Assembly: GCA_900318265.1 (NCBI GenBank)
Contig: ONKA01000010.1
Location: forward strand, 1-64,000
From: an uncultured Bacteroidales bacterium
Lineage (GTDB): Bacteria > Bacteroidota > Bacteroidia > Bacteroidales > F082
Direction: 5' to 3'
DNA length: 64,000 nucleotides
Made by a program: the position numbers and the translations under genes. Positions 51,162 to 58,420 of this stretch are shown one piece after another (within the stretch, counting starts at the first letter, position 1; every line of letters begins with the position of its first letter). The notes beneath the pieces are model-generated. The model was given only the letters and a program-made list of their open reading frames with translations. It had not been told where the DNA came from and ran no database searches.

Positions 51162-52151
51162 ATGAAAAAGACTCTATTGCTTCTCTTTGCCGTCCTGGCG
51201 TTTGGACTGTTGGGTTGCGACCGCAATCCGCTCCCTACCCAGACCAAAACGTCAGATGCTGTTGCTCCTCTTAAGGGCTGCGACATGGCTATCTTTGACG
51301 ACGGAAAGGTGACCTTCTTCAACTCACGCACGAACTCGCTTATTCCTTTCGCTGACGAGCAGGATCGTGTAATTAAAGGCGTTTTCCTCAACGAAAACGA
51401 GTTTTATTACACCGTCGTGATTGATGATGAGCTCTATCTGAAAAAGGTCGACCTCTTGGCTTCTCATCCCGCTCCTGTCATGCTCACGGACTGGGACCTG
51501 AAACTCAGCGATTGCTTCGATGACAATTGCGGTTATGCCCCTATGTTGAGGTATTCCAACGTCCCGATGATTGGAATTCAGCATAACTTGGAAAAGATGT
51601 ACTGCGAGTTTATGGATGACAGATACTATCTGCCAGACGATAATACGAAGAGCGAAGGATGGCCCGATGATGTCAACATGGGCGACGGAGCTGATGAGCA
51701 GGAGATTCAGCTTTTGAACGACCAAGACCTGTTCAAACAAGTAGATGTGGAGGTGGAAGGTGCCGACGAGGACAAGAGTTACTATTACTATGTTCCAGAT
51801 GAGTCGAGTGATGAGCGAATCTGCATCAGCGACAAGATTGACCTCGATAGCTTCAAAGGTGAGTATTCTTATGAGCCTCAGTTTGAGCTTCTTGGATTGA
51901 ACCCTCAGCGTGACTGCGTTGTCTACGGTGCGGCTGTTGACTTTGGTCATGTCGGCTACGGACCGCTTTGCTTCGCCACGCTCGACGGCAAGGTTCAGAA
52001 GGCTTTGTGCTACGATTATAATGGTGCTTGTTTTGGCTGGCTGGCCAACGGCAAACTGGCTTATTTCGGTAATGACGGCATCTATGTGGTTTCGCCCGAT
52101 GGGACGGAGCAAAAGATTGCGTCACCCCGTGAGTTTGTGACCAGCTATTAG
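51162..52151 (+). CDS. Array lipoprotein 6
   Basis: 329 residues from 51162 (MKKTLLLLFAV, lipobox LLGC); the frame extension at 51132 precedes the signal peptide. Type B: KGCDMAIFDDGKVTFFNSRT, EQDRVIKGVF, YYTVVIDDELYLKKVDLL, TDWDLKLSDC with FDDNC; C-block NPQRDCVVYGAAVDFG, YGPLCFATLDGKVQKALCY, GWLANGKLAYFGNDG. Last gene of the array, followed by a strong terminator. Confidence 0.82.
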   Translation: MKKTLLLLFAVLAFGLLGCDRNPLPTQTKTSDAVAPLKGCDMAIFDDGKVTFFNSRTNSLIPFADEQDRVIKGVFLNENEFYYTVVIDDELYLKKVDLLASHPAPVMLTDWDLKLSDCFDDNCGYAPMLRYSNVPMIGIQHNLEKMYCEFMDDRYYLPDDNTKSEGWPDDVNMGDGADEQEIQLLNDQDLFKQVDVEVEGADEDKSYYYYVPDESSDERICISDKIDLDSFKGEYSYEPQFELLGLNPQRDCVVYGAAVDFGHVGYGPLCFATLDGKVQKALCYDYNGACFGWLANGKLAYFGNDGIYVVSPDGTEQKIASPREFVTSY

Positions 52152-52177
52152 CACTGAATCAACTGGCTTAAAAACAA

Positions 52178-52207
52178 AAAAACCTCCGCGAAAACGGAGG
52201 TTTTTTG
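52178..52207 (+). terminator. Strong intrinsic terminator of the lipoprotein array
   Basis: AAAAACCTCCG-CGAAAA-CGGAGGTTTTTT, 27 nt after the stop of copy 6. Confidence 0.92.
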
Positions 52208-52278
52208 TTGCCCAACCAGGATTCGAACCTAGACTAACTGATCCAGAGTCAGTTGTGCTGCCATTACACCATTGGGCA
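52208..52278 (-). tRNA. tRNA-Gln (anticodon CTG)
   Basis: 71 nt on the minus strand. Acceptor TGCCCAA/TTGGGCA, D arm with GTGTAATGGCAGCAC, anticodon stem ACTGA/TCAGT enclosing CTCTGGA (anticodon CTG), T arm CTAGG-TTCGAAT-CCTGG, discriminator A, no encoded CCA. Confidence 0.94.
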
Positions 52279-52291
52279 TCCAAATCGGCTG

Positions 52292-52299
52292 CAAAAATA
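52292..52299 (-). promoter_or_regulatory. Bacteroidota -7 element (tRNA-Gln)
   Basis: The minus strand reads TATTTTTG, 13 nt upstream of the tRNA. Confidence 0.75.
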
Positions 52300-52391
52300 C
52301 GCTTTTTTTGAATGTTGCAACTAAAAACGAGGATTTTTTTTCGTTTTTTTTTTTGCTTGGCGAGAATGGAGGCGGGATAAGCCCCTCATTC

Positions 52392-53180
52392 TCAGTATTT
52401 GTTGAAACGCGATCCCCAGTTGTACGATAGCATGAAGGTGACAAAGAGCCAACGGTCGCGCTCCGAGTCGATGATGGAGACGCCCATGGGGAAACACTCT
52501 ACCTTGACGTCGACGTTGATGGCCTGCACCGAGGTGCGCGACTTGGCGATGTCGAAGCTGAGTCCCAACGAGGCATGGGCACCAGGCGAGAGCTTGCTCT
52601 CGCCGAGGCCTTTGGTGAAGGCCGAGCGCCCGAGGATGTCGATGCCTTCCTCGAAGGTCTGCTCTTGCACCGACTCCACAAAGCCGCCCGAGCCGTTGGG
52701 GATGTAGGTGACCACATAGTAGTAATAGGGCTTGAGCCAGGCCAACGATGCGCCAAATTCGTAGGTCCAGCGCGTCTCTATGCCGCCCCAATAGGGCTTG
52801 CCGAAGATGCGTCGCTCCTCGCCATAGCCGAAGCGGGCCACGTAGACGTAGTTCAGCTTGCCGTAGACGAAGGGTCTCATGTTGATGGTGGAGATGTTCA
52901 AGGTCTTGATTTCCTTGAGCGAGCGCAGCGACACCACCTCGGCCTCCCAGTTGCGTGTCAGGTTGATGCTCTTGATGCGCCCGATCTTGAATCCCGCGCC
53001 GAAGCCCCGCGAGTGGATGGCCACGTTGAAGGTGTTTTGGTGGTTGTAGACCAGCTTCTCTTCCAAGGGCTTGTTGTCATCGCTCTGGATGTCGATGTTT
53101 TGCGCAGGCAACAAAAAAGCGCACGCTCCGAAAAGCGTGAGCATGAGGATGCGCAATAGGCGTTGTTTGAGGGCAGTCAT
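52392..53180 (-). CDS. Probable outer membrane beta-barrel protein
   Basis: 262 residues from 53180 (MTALKQRLLRILMLTLFGAC, signal peptide ending near PAQ). The mature protein alternates polar and aromatic residues in strands (FVYGKLNYVYVARFGYGEER, YYYYVVTYIPNGSG) with glycine turns, and ends FVTFMLSYNWGSRFNKY. No family name is evident; a conserved Bacteroidota envelope protein is the likely reading. The small lipoprotein gene lies 23 nt upstream on the same strand. Confidence 0.75.
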   Translation of the reverse strand: MTALKQRLLRILMLTLFGACAFLLPAQNIDIQSDDNKPLEEKLVYNHQNTFNVAIHSRGFGAGFKIGRIKSINLTRNWEAEVVSLRSLKEIKTLNISTINMRPFVYGKLNYVYVARFGYGEERRIFGKPYWGGIETRWTYEFGASLAWLKPYYYYVVTYIPNGSGGFVESVQEQTFEEGIDILGRSAFTKGLGESKLSPGAHASLGLSFDIAKSRTSVQAINVDVKVECFPMGVSIIDSERDRWLFVTFMLSYNWGSRFNKY

Positions 53181-53203
53181 GGCATTGCCTCCCAACACCT
53201 AAA

Positions 53204-53335
53204 TTAATAGCGCGTCTCCTTGATGTATTTTGACGATTCGCCGTAGGCCGGGCAGGTCTTGCTTGACCCACAAGAAGTCAGGATAATGCCTGAGACAAAG
53301 GCGATTAACAGGGCGATGACAAGTTTTCTCTTCAT
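53204..53335 (-). CDS. Small lipoprotein (43 residues)
   Basis: MKRKLVIALLIAFVSGIILT followed by lipobox Cys in ILTSC, then a 21-residue mature peptide (GSSKTCPAYGESSKYIKETR plus Y). Start at 53335. The GSSKxCPAYG pattern is common in short Bacteroidota lipoproteins of unknown role. Located directly upstream of the beta-barrel gene on the same strand, so the two may be co-expressed. Confidence 0.72.
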   Translation of the reverse strand: MKRKLVIALLIAFVSGIILTSCGSSKTCPAYGESSKYIKETRY

Positions 53336-53421
53336 AGAAATCAAATTTGATTTGCAAAATAACGGATTTTTTCCCGAATTATTACCATCTTTGCAGAGAT
53401 TTTTGTGAACAAACGAGCTAA

Positions 53422-53445
53422 GGTCCCTGAGCCCGTCGAAGGGCC
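53422..53445. repeat. CCTGAGCCYGTCGAAGG repeat, copy 4
   Basis: GGTCCCTGAGCCCGTCGAAG plus GGCC, upstream of ung. A related half (TACTTCGACGGACTCAGTA) follows at about 53471. Confidence 0.85.
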
Positions 53446-53524
53446 GACAGTTAGAATGACGGTGCTTCGATACTTCGACGGACTCAGTACTCAGCAACCT
53501 GTTTTAACTGAACAACTAAAAACG

Positions 53525-54202
53525 ATGGAAGTAAAGAAACCCAATATTGACGAAAGCTGGTACCAAGTGCTGCGGCCGCAGTTTGAGGCACCTTATTTCG
53601 CCGACCTCAAGTCGTTCCTCGTCAGCGAGAAGCGGCAGTATGCCGTCTATCCTCCGGGTCCCTTGATCTTCAACGCCTTCAACCTCACGCCTTTCAACAA
53701 GGTGAAGGTGGTCATCTTGGGTCAGGACCCCTACCACGGCCCGGGACAGGCCCACGGCCTCTCGTTCTCGGTACCCGACGGCGTGCCTTTCCCACCAAGC
53801 CTGCAGAACATCTTCAAGGAGCTGCACGACGACCTTGGTGTGCCCATGGCGCGCTCGGGCAACCTCGAGAAGTGGGCTAGGGAAGGGGTGCTGCTCCTCA
53901 ACGCCTCGCTGACGGTGCGCGCCGGACAGGCCGCCTCGCACTCGCGCCACGGCTGGGAACAGTTCACCGACGCCGCCATCCGCGCCCTGTCGGAGCAACG
54001 CGAGCACCTCGTCTTCATCCTCTGGGGCAACTACGCCATCGCCAAACAGGCCCTGATCGACCCCTTCAAGCACCTGATCCTGAAGTCGGTGCACCCCTCG
54101 CCGCTCTCGGCAAGCCGCGGCTTCTTCGGGTGTCATCATTTTTCGCAAACGAATAATTACTTGATACAACACGGAATAGAACCTATTGACTGGAGTTTAT
54201 AA
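53525..54202 (+). CDS. ung: Uracil-DNA glycosylase (family 1)
   Basis: 225 residues from the ATG at 53525. Removes uracil from DNA. Catalytic [18 protein letters not shown] (Asp about residue 68), the uracil pocket [12 protein letters not shown], and [14 protein letters not shown] with the catalytic His. A frame extension to 53405 would encode PEPVEGP and YFDGLST, translations of dispersed repeats, and is rejected. Confidence 0.96.
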   Translation: MEVKKPNIDESWYQVLRPQFEAPYFADLKSFLVSEKRQYAVYPPGPLIFNAFNLTPFNKVKVVILGQDPYHGPGQAHGLSFSVPDGVPFPPSLQNIFKELHDDLGVPMARSGNLEKWAREGVLLLNASLTVRAGQAASHSRHGWEQFTDAAIRALSEQREHLVFILWGNYAIAKQALIDPFKHLILKSVHPSPLSASRGFFGCHHFSQTNNYLIQHGIEPIDWSL

Positions 54203-54326
54203 TGGGATTGCTTCGCAAGAAATCTTTAAAAAATCGAAAATAAAATCGATCAAAAATCTCTTTTCTACGTCTTTTTACTATGGTGGTGTTTTTGAAAGAT
54301 TTTAAAAATGATTTTTGATAGATTTC

Positions 54327-54341
54327 TTGTCCGTAGGACAA
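54327..54341. repeat. TTGTCCGTAGGACAA palindrome in the rdgB leader
   Basis: Perfect stem TTGTCC/GGACAA around GTA; shares the CCGTAGG core with the repeats at 32628 and 35035. It lies 20 nt before the rdgB start. Confidence 0.8.
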
Positions 54342-54361
54342 TTCCCCAAAACAAAAGAAAA

Positions 54362-54943
54362 ATGAAACAAATCGTATTTGCCACCAATAATAAGAACAAA
54401 CTGCGCGAGATGCGCGAAATCATGGAGGGCCTCTATGAGGTCCTGAGTCTTGAAGACATCGGCTGCCACGACGACATCGTCGAAGACGCCGACACCATCG
54501 AAGGCAACGCCAAGATCAAGGCGGACTTCGTCACCAACAAGTACCACGTGGACTGCTTCTCCGACGACTCCGGTCTCGAGGTGGAGGCCTTGGGCGGCGC
54601 CCCAGGCGTCTATTCGGCACGCTATGCCGGTGAGCATTGCACCTACCAGGACAATGTCGACAAGATGTTGGCGGCCATGAAGGGACAGACCAACCGCAAG
54701 GCGGCCTTCCGCACTTGCATCGCGCTGAATCTGGATGGGAAATCCTATTACTTCGAAGGCCGTTGCGACGGTCGCATCACCGAGGAGCAACGCGGCACCG
54801 ATGGCTTCGGCTACGACCCCATCTTCCAGCCCGACGGCTACGAGCAGACCTTCGCTGAACTGGGCCACGAAATGAAAAACGCCATCAGCCACCGTGGCAA
54901 GGCCACGCGTAAGCTGATCGCGTTTTTGAAGGACTTGGGTTGA
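54362..54943 (+). CDS. rdgB: XTP/dITP diphosphatase (RdgB/HAM1)
   Basis: 193 residues from 54362. Hydrolyses non-canonical purine triphosphates. N-terminal [32 protein letters not shown] (metal site), [13 protein letters not shown] and SHRGKAT are the full family pattern. The start at 54308 would run through the palindrome and is not used. Confidence 0.95.
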   Translation: MKQIVFATNNKNKLREMREIMEGLYEVLSLEDIGCHDDIVEDADTIEGNAKIKADFVTNKYHVDCFSDDSGLEVEALGGAPGVYSARYAGEHCTYQDNVDKMLAAMKGQTNRKAAFRTCIALNLDGKSYYFEGRCDGRITEEQRGTDGFGYDPIFQPDGYEQTFAELGHEMKNAISHRGKATRKLIAFLKDLG

Positions 54944-54959
54944 GTCGTAAACACAAAAG

Positions 54960-55134
54960 AAGGCATCCGGCATTCATAGTCAACCGGTCGGTAGTGCGCC
55001 GTGCGGCCTAAGCCGTGCATTCGACTGACAACGTGCTGAGCCTGCGCCGTGCTGTTCATCGTGAACGGGTGCTGCCGGCTCCGGGCAACGATCAGTGGTG
55101 GGGGTTCGGTTCGCCCTACAAATGCGGATGCCTT
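54960..55134. repeat. 175-bp stretch closed by inverted ends, between convergent genes
   Basis: AAGGCATCCGGCATT at the left pairs with AATGCGGATGCCTT at the right. The interior is GC-rich with many GCCGTGC-type words and no ORF with coding character. Could be a mobile foldback element or a structured RNA; nothing decides. Confidence 0.5.
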
Positions 55135-55139
55135 GTAGT

Positions 55140-55595
55140 TCAGACCAGCTCGGTCTGGAAGTTGAGCGCCTGTATCTCCATGTCGAGTTGGCGCAGCTGT
55201 GCGGAGCATTCGTCCACCTTCTTGCCGATGGCTTTCACGTCGACCACGGTCACCGTCTTGATCTCCGAGCGCGAGTAGCGGTCCTGTCCCGCCGAGGCGG
55301 TGTCGAAGATGCTGCGCAGGTTGCTGACGCGCATGGTCAGCACGTCCTTGCGGGCCATGAGTTGGGTGAGGGTGACGCCCTGGGCGTTGGTGGTCTGCAT
55401 GTTGGTGGCGTTGATGCGCCAGATGAGGTCTTCGAGCTGCGTGAGGCAGGTGTCGAGTTCCTTCATCAGCTCCGTGGGTTCTTCCGAAGGCGCGTCGCCT
55501 TCTTGCACCTTCACGTTGTTCTGGATGCGCTGTCCCAGCTGTTGGATGCGCTTCTGCAGGTCTTTCCTGATGCTTAATGCTTCTGCGAGTTTCAT
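55140..55595 (-). CDS. DIP1984 family protein
   Basis: 151 residues from 55595 (MKLAEALSIRKDLQKRIQQL). All-helical; the N-terminal MKLAEALSIRKDLQ, RINATNMQTTNAQG (conserved NxTN) and SKIRTVTVVDVK-like SEIKTVTVVDVKAI segments match the DIP1984 (septicolysin-like) family. Role unknown. A TATCTTTG motif at 55636-55643 on this strand fixes the start; the longer frame to 55706 is not used. Confidence 0.85.
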   Translation of the reverse strand: MKLAEALSIRKDLQKRIQQLGQRIQNNVKVQEGDAPSEEPTELMKELDTCLTQLEDLIWRINATNMQTTNAQGVTLTQLMARKDVLTMRVSNLRSIFDTASAGQDRYSRSEIKTVTVVDVKAIGKKVDECSAQLRQLDMEIQALNFQTELV

Positions 55596-55635
55596 AGGGG
55601 ATGGATTTAACTCCGTTGATTCTTCGAATTTGGCG

Positions 55636-55643
55636 CAAAGATA
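55636..55643 (-). promoter_or_regulatory. Bacteroidota -7 element (DIP1984)
   Basis: The minus strand reads TATCTTTG, 40 nt upstream of the start. Confidence 0.65.
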
Positions 55644-55731
55644 AGAAAAAACTGGGAAAGGGGAACGTTCTAGCTTTGTGGTTTGTGGCCGCATTTTGTG
55701 CCCCAAACCTTGCGGGTTGAGAAAAATGTAT

Positions 55732-55739
55732 TATTTTTG
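55732..55739 (+). promoter_or_regulatory. Bacteroidota -7 element (putative small RNA)
   Basis: TATTTTTG with no reading frame downstream; the transcript would run to the U-tract at 55898-55906. Confidence 0.65.
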
Positions 55740-55744
55740 CAGCC

Positions 55745-55904
55745 AGAAATAAGTCAGGGATCAGGTATGACCTTCCGAAAGTCCGCGCGGTGGCCTATCG
55801 TTTCAGTGCGACTTACCTCCTGCATTCTGCGGCAACCCTACGGGTGGAAATCGGGATGAGAGAACACCGACAACAGGACTCTTTAGATTTCCATCCGTTT
55901 TTTT
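55745..55904 (+). ncRNA. Putative stand-alone structured small RNA
   Basis: About 160 nt between a -7 promoter motif and a terminator-like structure: CGGGTGGAAATC (55841-55852) pairs with GATTTCCATCCG (55886-55897) and is followed by nine T. Inside are further short hairpins (AGGTATGACCT, ACCCTACGGGT, and AGTCC facing GGACT). No coding potential. It does not look like SRP RNA, tmRNA or RNase P RNA. Bacteroidales-1 type RNAs have the same promoter-plus-terminator layout, but identity was not established. Confidence 0.55.
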
Positions 55905-55910
55905 TTGTTG

Positions 55911-56342
55911 TTATGCCTTAATGACCGTGATGCAATACTGCACTTTATCGTTTGTCCGTCTTACTATGCCAACCATTAGTTTGACTTCGCCGACACCTGG
56001 TAGATTGTATCTCATCCACAAAAGTTTGTTGAATTGCTTCTGATTCTTGTTTTTTGGTTTGGCTTTGACTTCGCGATACTTTTTCGCCATAGTCAAGATG
56101 GAATCCAATTGGAGTACCGCCAGAGTGGAAAGGTAACTTTTCGCAGCCTGATGGCTGGTTTCGTCAATAGAGACATACTTGATATTGATGTAGTCTTTTA
56201 ATGCAAGGTTATACTTTTTTTGTGATGGGTTTTTCTTTTTCCAGTCTTGATAGAATTGCCAAATGATTTGTTTCCTGATTTTGAAATCGTCTTTGTTATT
56301 CCCTGTTGGAATCTCAACGATTTTGTTCTTTTGTGTTTCCAT
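55911..56342 (-). CDS. Conserved hypothetical accessory protein
   Basis: 143 residues from 56342 (METQKNKIVEIPTGNNKDDF). Not a recognised family. Basic, mostly helical N-terminal two thirds (KIRKQIIWQFYQDWKKKNPS, YINIKYVSIDETSHQAA), then LLWMRYNLPGVGEVKLMVGI and a final strand RRTNDKVQYCITVIKA. Similar unnamed proteins occur in Prevotella/Bacteroides accessory DNA (recollection). Its upstream region carries the same 64-bp module as the PBECR-like gene at 8985. AT-rich against the neighbours, suggesting acquisition. Confidence 0.65.
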   Translation of the reverse strand: METQKNKIVEIPTGNNKDDFKIRKQIIWQFYQDWKKKNPSQKKYNLALKDYINIKYVSIDETSHQAAKSYLSTLAVLQLDSILTMAKKYREVKAKPKNKNQKQFNKLLWMRYNLPGVGEVKLMVGIVRRTNDKVQYCITVIKA

Positions 56343-56388
56343 TTTTGCGGGTTTTAATTGTTTCACCCTGCAAAGGTGCAAACTCTGT

Positions 56389-56452
56389 CAAGACCAAGCT
56401 GTTGATTAATCGTTTGTAGTCGACTGTAGTCGTTTGTTGTCGTTTGTTGTCG
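56389..56452 (-). promoter_or_regulatory. 64-bp upstream module, copy 2
   Basis: On the minus strand it begins CGACAACAAACGACAACAAA and ends TTGGTCTTG, as at 8876-8939. A CACCTTTG (-7-like) follows before the gene start at 56342. Confidence 0.6.
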
Positions 56453-56992
56453 GATAAATTATTGGTTTTTATATTTTTATATTTGTTTTGTTATGGCAGC
56501 CATGTCCACCTGGCGTTGGCAAGAATCAGCAGCCATGTCATTCAAGCCTTTTTGCCCATGTCATCCCTACGTTGGCATGTGGGGAGGCTGGGATCTATGG
56601 GCAGAAAGCCAGTAGGCATCTATGGCTGCGGCATTTCTTCCTTCCTTTTCCTTGATGAAAAGTAAGCGAAAAATCAAGGCCGCCTCCATCGGACCTCCCC
56701 GCGGCTGTCTAAACGCCTGACTTTCAGGTCGCGGAGTACCTTCTGCGAAGGTAAACGACAAGCGCCGCTCTGTGAAAGCCAAGCGTTTAGCCATCCCTTG
56801 CGGGCGCTTCCCCGCACGGCGGCCGTGCCTCCCCGCCCAACCCGGCTGGGTTTTGGCTTTCCCGCTCACGGCATACGGGCGGGAAACAGCACTCCAACGG
56901 ACAACGCCCTCCCTTTACCCTCATCGCGGACCTCCCCCTTTCAAAGGGGGTGCCCGAAGGGCGGGGGATTAAGGGTCCGCGATCTCCTATAG
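56453..56992. other. Gene-free repeat region between accessory genes
   Basis: 540 bp without a credible gene. It contains the first 105-bp foldback repeat (56527-56631), a segment with TCCTTGATGAAAAGTAAGCG typical of Bacteroidales intergenic repeats, several GC-rich inverted words (GCCCGTATGCCG-type, AACCCGGCTGGGTT), and the element at 56924-56981 in which GCGGACCTCCCCC faces GGGTCCGC. Frames at 56444-56665, 56567-56869 and 56772-56992 are repeat translations. Confidence 0.7.
56527..56631. repeat. 105-bp foldback repeat, copy 1 (left of the second Fic gene)
   Basis: CAGCAGCCATGTCAT ... CTATGGCTGCGG with inner TGCCCATGTCATCCC facing GGGATCTATGGGCA. Copy 2 (58251-58355) has the same length, the same orientation and only a handful of differences. 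Confidence 0.9.
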
Positions 56993-58168
56993 CTATCCGA
57001 TTATTTCCTTATAAAGCATTACCCCTTTCGCCGTCAGCAAGTATTTCTGCCGTGGATGGCGTGGCTTGTCGGGATAAAGCAGACGGACGAAACCTTCGGA
57101 AATGGCGGGATTCAAATGGTATTCAATGAAGTTGGGTCTGTGTTTTAATCCTGTCTTTTCCATCAATTGCGAAATAGACAATTCTTCATATCCCAGTACC
57201 TTTATCAATTCAATAACCAAGGGGTTGTTTGTGTGGAATAAGTCACGAGCTTGTTCGGGTGCTTGTTCGGGTACTTGTTCGGGTGCTTGTCCGGTATTTG
57301 TTGGGTCAGCAAGATTAGGTTGCACACTCCATTCTTCCGTAGGATGGACATGCAGATAACGGTTGCGGAGGTCCCATTGCTCGCCGAGGAGTAGGTTACG
57401 GAAGAAACGTTCCAAATAGATAGGGGAGTAGTCGATGCCTTTCACGGCATTCTTGTAGTTGGCGCGGACAAGGGCGTTGCGGAAATACCACGAGTGTTTG
57501 GCAAACAGGTCGTTCTCAACGTCAAAGCCTATCGAGCGCAGGTACTGTATGGTGAACACAGCCGTGGTGCGGGTGTTGCCTTCGCCGAAGGCGTGGATTT
57601 GCCAAAGTCCGGAGACGAAATTGGCGATATGAGTGATAAGGTCGTCCTGTGCGAGGCCTTTGTAGCTGAACTCCCGTTCCTGCTTGATGTCGTAGTCCAA
57701 CGCTCGGCGCAGGTCTTCCCAGTTCAGGTAGTTCACCGTGTCGCCTTCCAGTACCCATTCCTTCTTGGTGATGTCGTAGTCGCGCAGTTGGCCGGCGTGT
57801 TTGAAGACGCCTTCAAAGATGCGGCGGTGCAACGAGATAAAACCATTGGCTGTGAAGTCGACCGTCTTCACGGAGAGTATCTTCTTGATGTTTCTCGATG
57901 CCTTGTCGGCTTCATTCTTGTCATCATCATGGGCTTCGCGCGCGGCCTTGCTTTCGTAATAGTTGTCGAGCAACGTGTCGACCTGATCCATGGTCAGTTC
58001 GCCTTCGATGTTGCGTCGTGCCAAGTCGTTGAGGTACTCGGAGGTTGTGAGCCCATCCACTGCCTGCAGTCCGATGGCCGTGCTCCACGCATAGGCGGCC
58101 TCGCGTTGAGCAGGCTCTCCTTGCCGGATATATTCGTCGAAGTCTATGTAATGCTGTTCTTTGGCCAT
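56993..58168 (-). CDS. Fic family protein with VbhA-like N-terminal helix and winged helix
   Basis: 391 residues from 58168 (MAKEQHYIDFDEYIRQ). The active-site loop is IHAFGEGNTRTTAVF, the HxFxxGNTR variant in which the second G-R of the classic motif is T-R, seen in a large Fic subgroup. An N-terminal helix with RRNIEGELTMDQVD (about residues 55-70) resembles the inhibitory S/TxxxEG helix of VbhA-type antitoxins fused in cis. C-terminally a PEQ-repeat linker (12-bp DNA repeats, 57249-57296) leads to a winged helix (LSISQLMEKTGLKHRPNFIE). Flanked by 105-bp direct repeats. Frame extension to 58246 lies in repeat DNA. Confidence 0.88.
   Translation of the reverse strand: MAKEQHYIDFDEYIRQGEPAQREAAYAWSTAIGLQAVDGLTTSEYLNDLARRNIEGELTMDQVDTLLDNYYESKAAREAHDDDKNEADKASRNIKKILSVKTVDFTANGFISLHRRIFEGVFKHAGQLRDYDITKKEWVLEGDTVNYLNWEDLRRALDYDIKQEREFSYKGLAQDDLITHIANFVSGLWQIHAFGEGNTRTTAVFTIQYLRSIGFDVENDLFAKHSWYFRNALVRANYKNAVKGIDYSPIYLERFFRNLLLGEQWDLRNRYLHVHPTEEWSVQPNLADPTNTGQAPEQVPEQAPEQARDLFHTNNPLVIELIKVLGYEELSISQLMEKTGLKHRPNFIEYHLNPAISEGFVRLLYPDKPRHPRQKYLLTAKGVMLYKEIIG
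57249..57296. repeat. Four 12-bp tandem repeats inside the Fic gene
   Basis: GCTTGTTCGGGT units encode A/V-P-E-Q repeats in the linker before the winged helix; copy number could vary without breaking the frame. Confidence 0.9.
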
Positions 58169-58250
58169 GGCGTGTCGTCGTGAATCAGGCTTCAAAGATA
58201 CGAAATTTTGGTGGATTATGGGCGGTTTTTTCTCGTTTTTATTCAAGGCT

Positions 58251-58355
58251 CAGCAGCCATGTCATGCCATCCTTTCTGCCCATGTCATCCCTACGTTGGC
58301 ATGAGGGGAGGCTGGGATCTATGGGCAGAAAGCCAGTAGGCATCTATGGCTGCGG
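58251..58355. repeat. 105-bp foldback repeat, copy 2 (right of the second Fic gene)
   Basis: Direct repeat of 56527-56631, same orientation. The bases differ mainly near position 16-26 and at one site in the middle. Confidence 0.9.
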
Positions 58356-58420
58356 TTTTGTCTCCTTTGTCCGGCAATAAGGAAAGAAGAGGATAGGCTT
58401 TCGCATACCCTAGGCAAGGT

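Noticed and set aside
45257-52151. SusC/SusD polysaccharide utilisation locus
   Set aside because: No TonB-dependent receptor plug/barrel, SusD helical repeats, glycoside hydrolase or hybrid sensor is present; all genes are copies of one unrelated lipoprotein domain.
54838-55638. 266-codon minus frame overlapping rdgB end and DIP1984
   Set aside because: It crosses the foldback stretch and overlaps DIP1984 out of frame; the DIP1984 frame has the family motifs and a promoter.
55745-55904. Riboswitch or leader of a downstream gene
   Set aside because: No plus-strand gene follows; the next plus-strand gene starts at 58709, beyond a terminator.
56444-56992. Several short frames between the hypothetical and Fic genes
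   Set aside because: They are translations of dispersed repeats on both strands with no promoter or domain.
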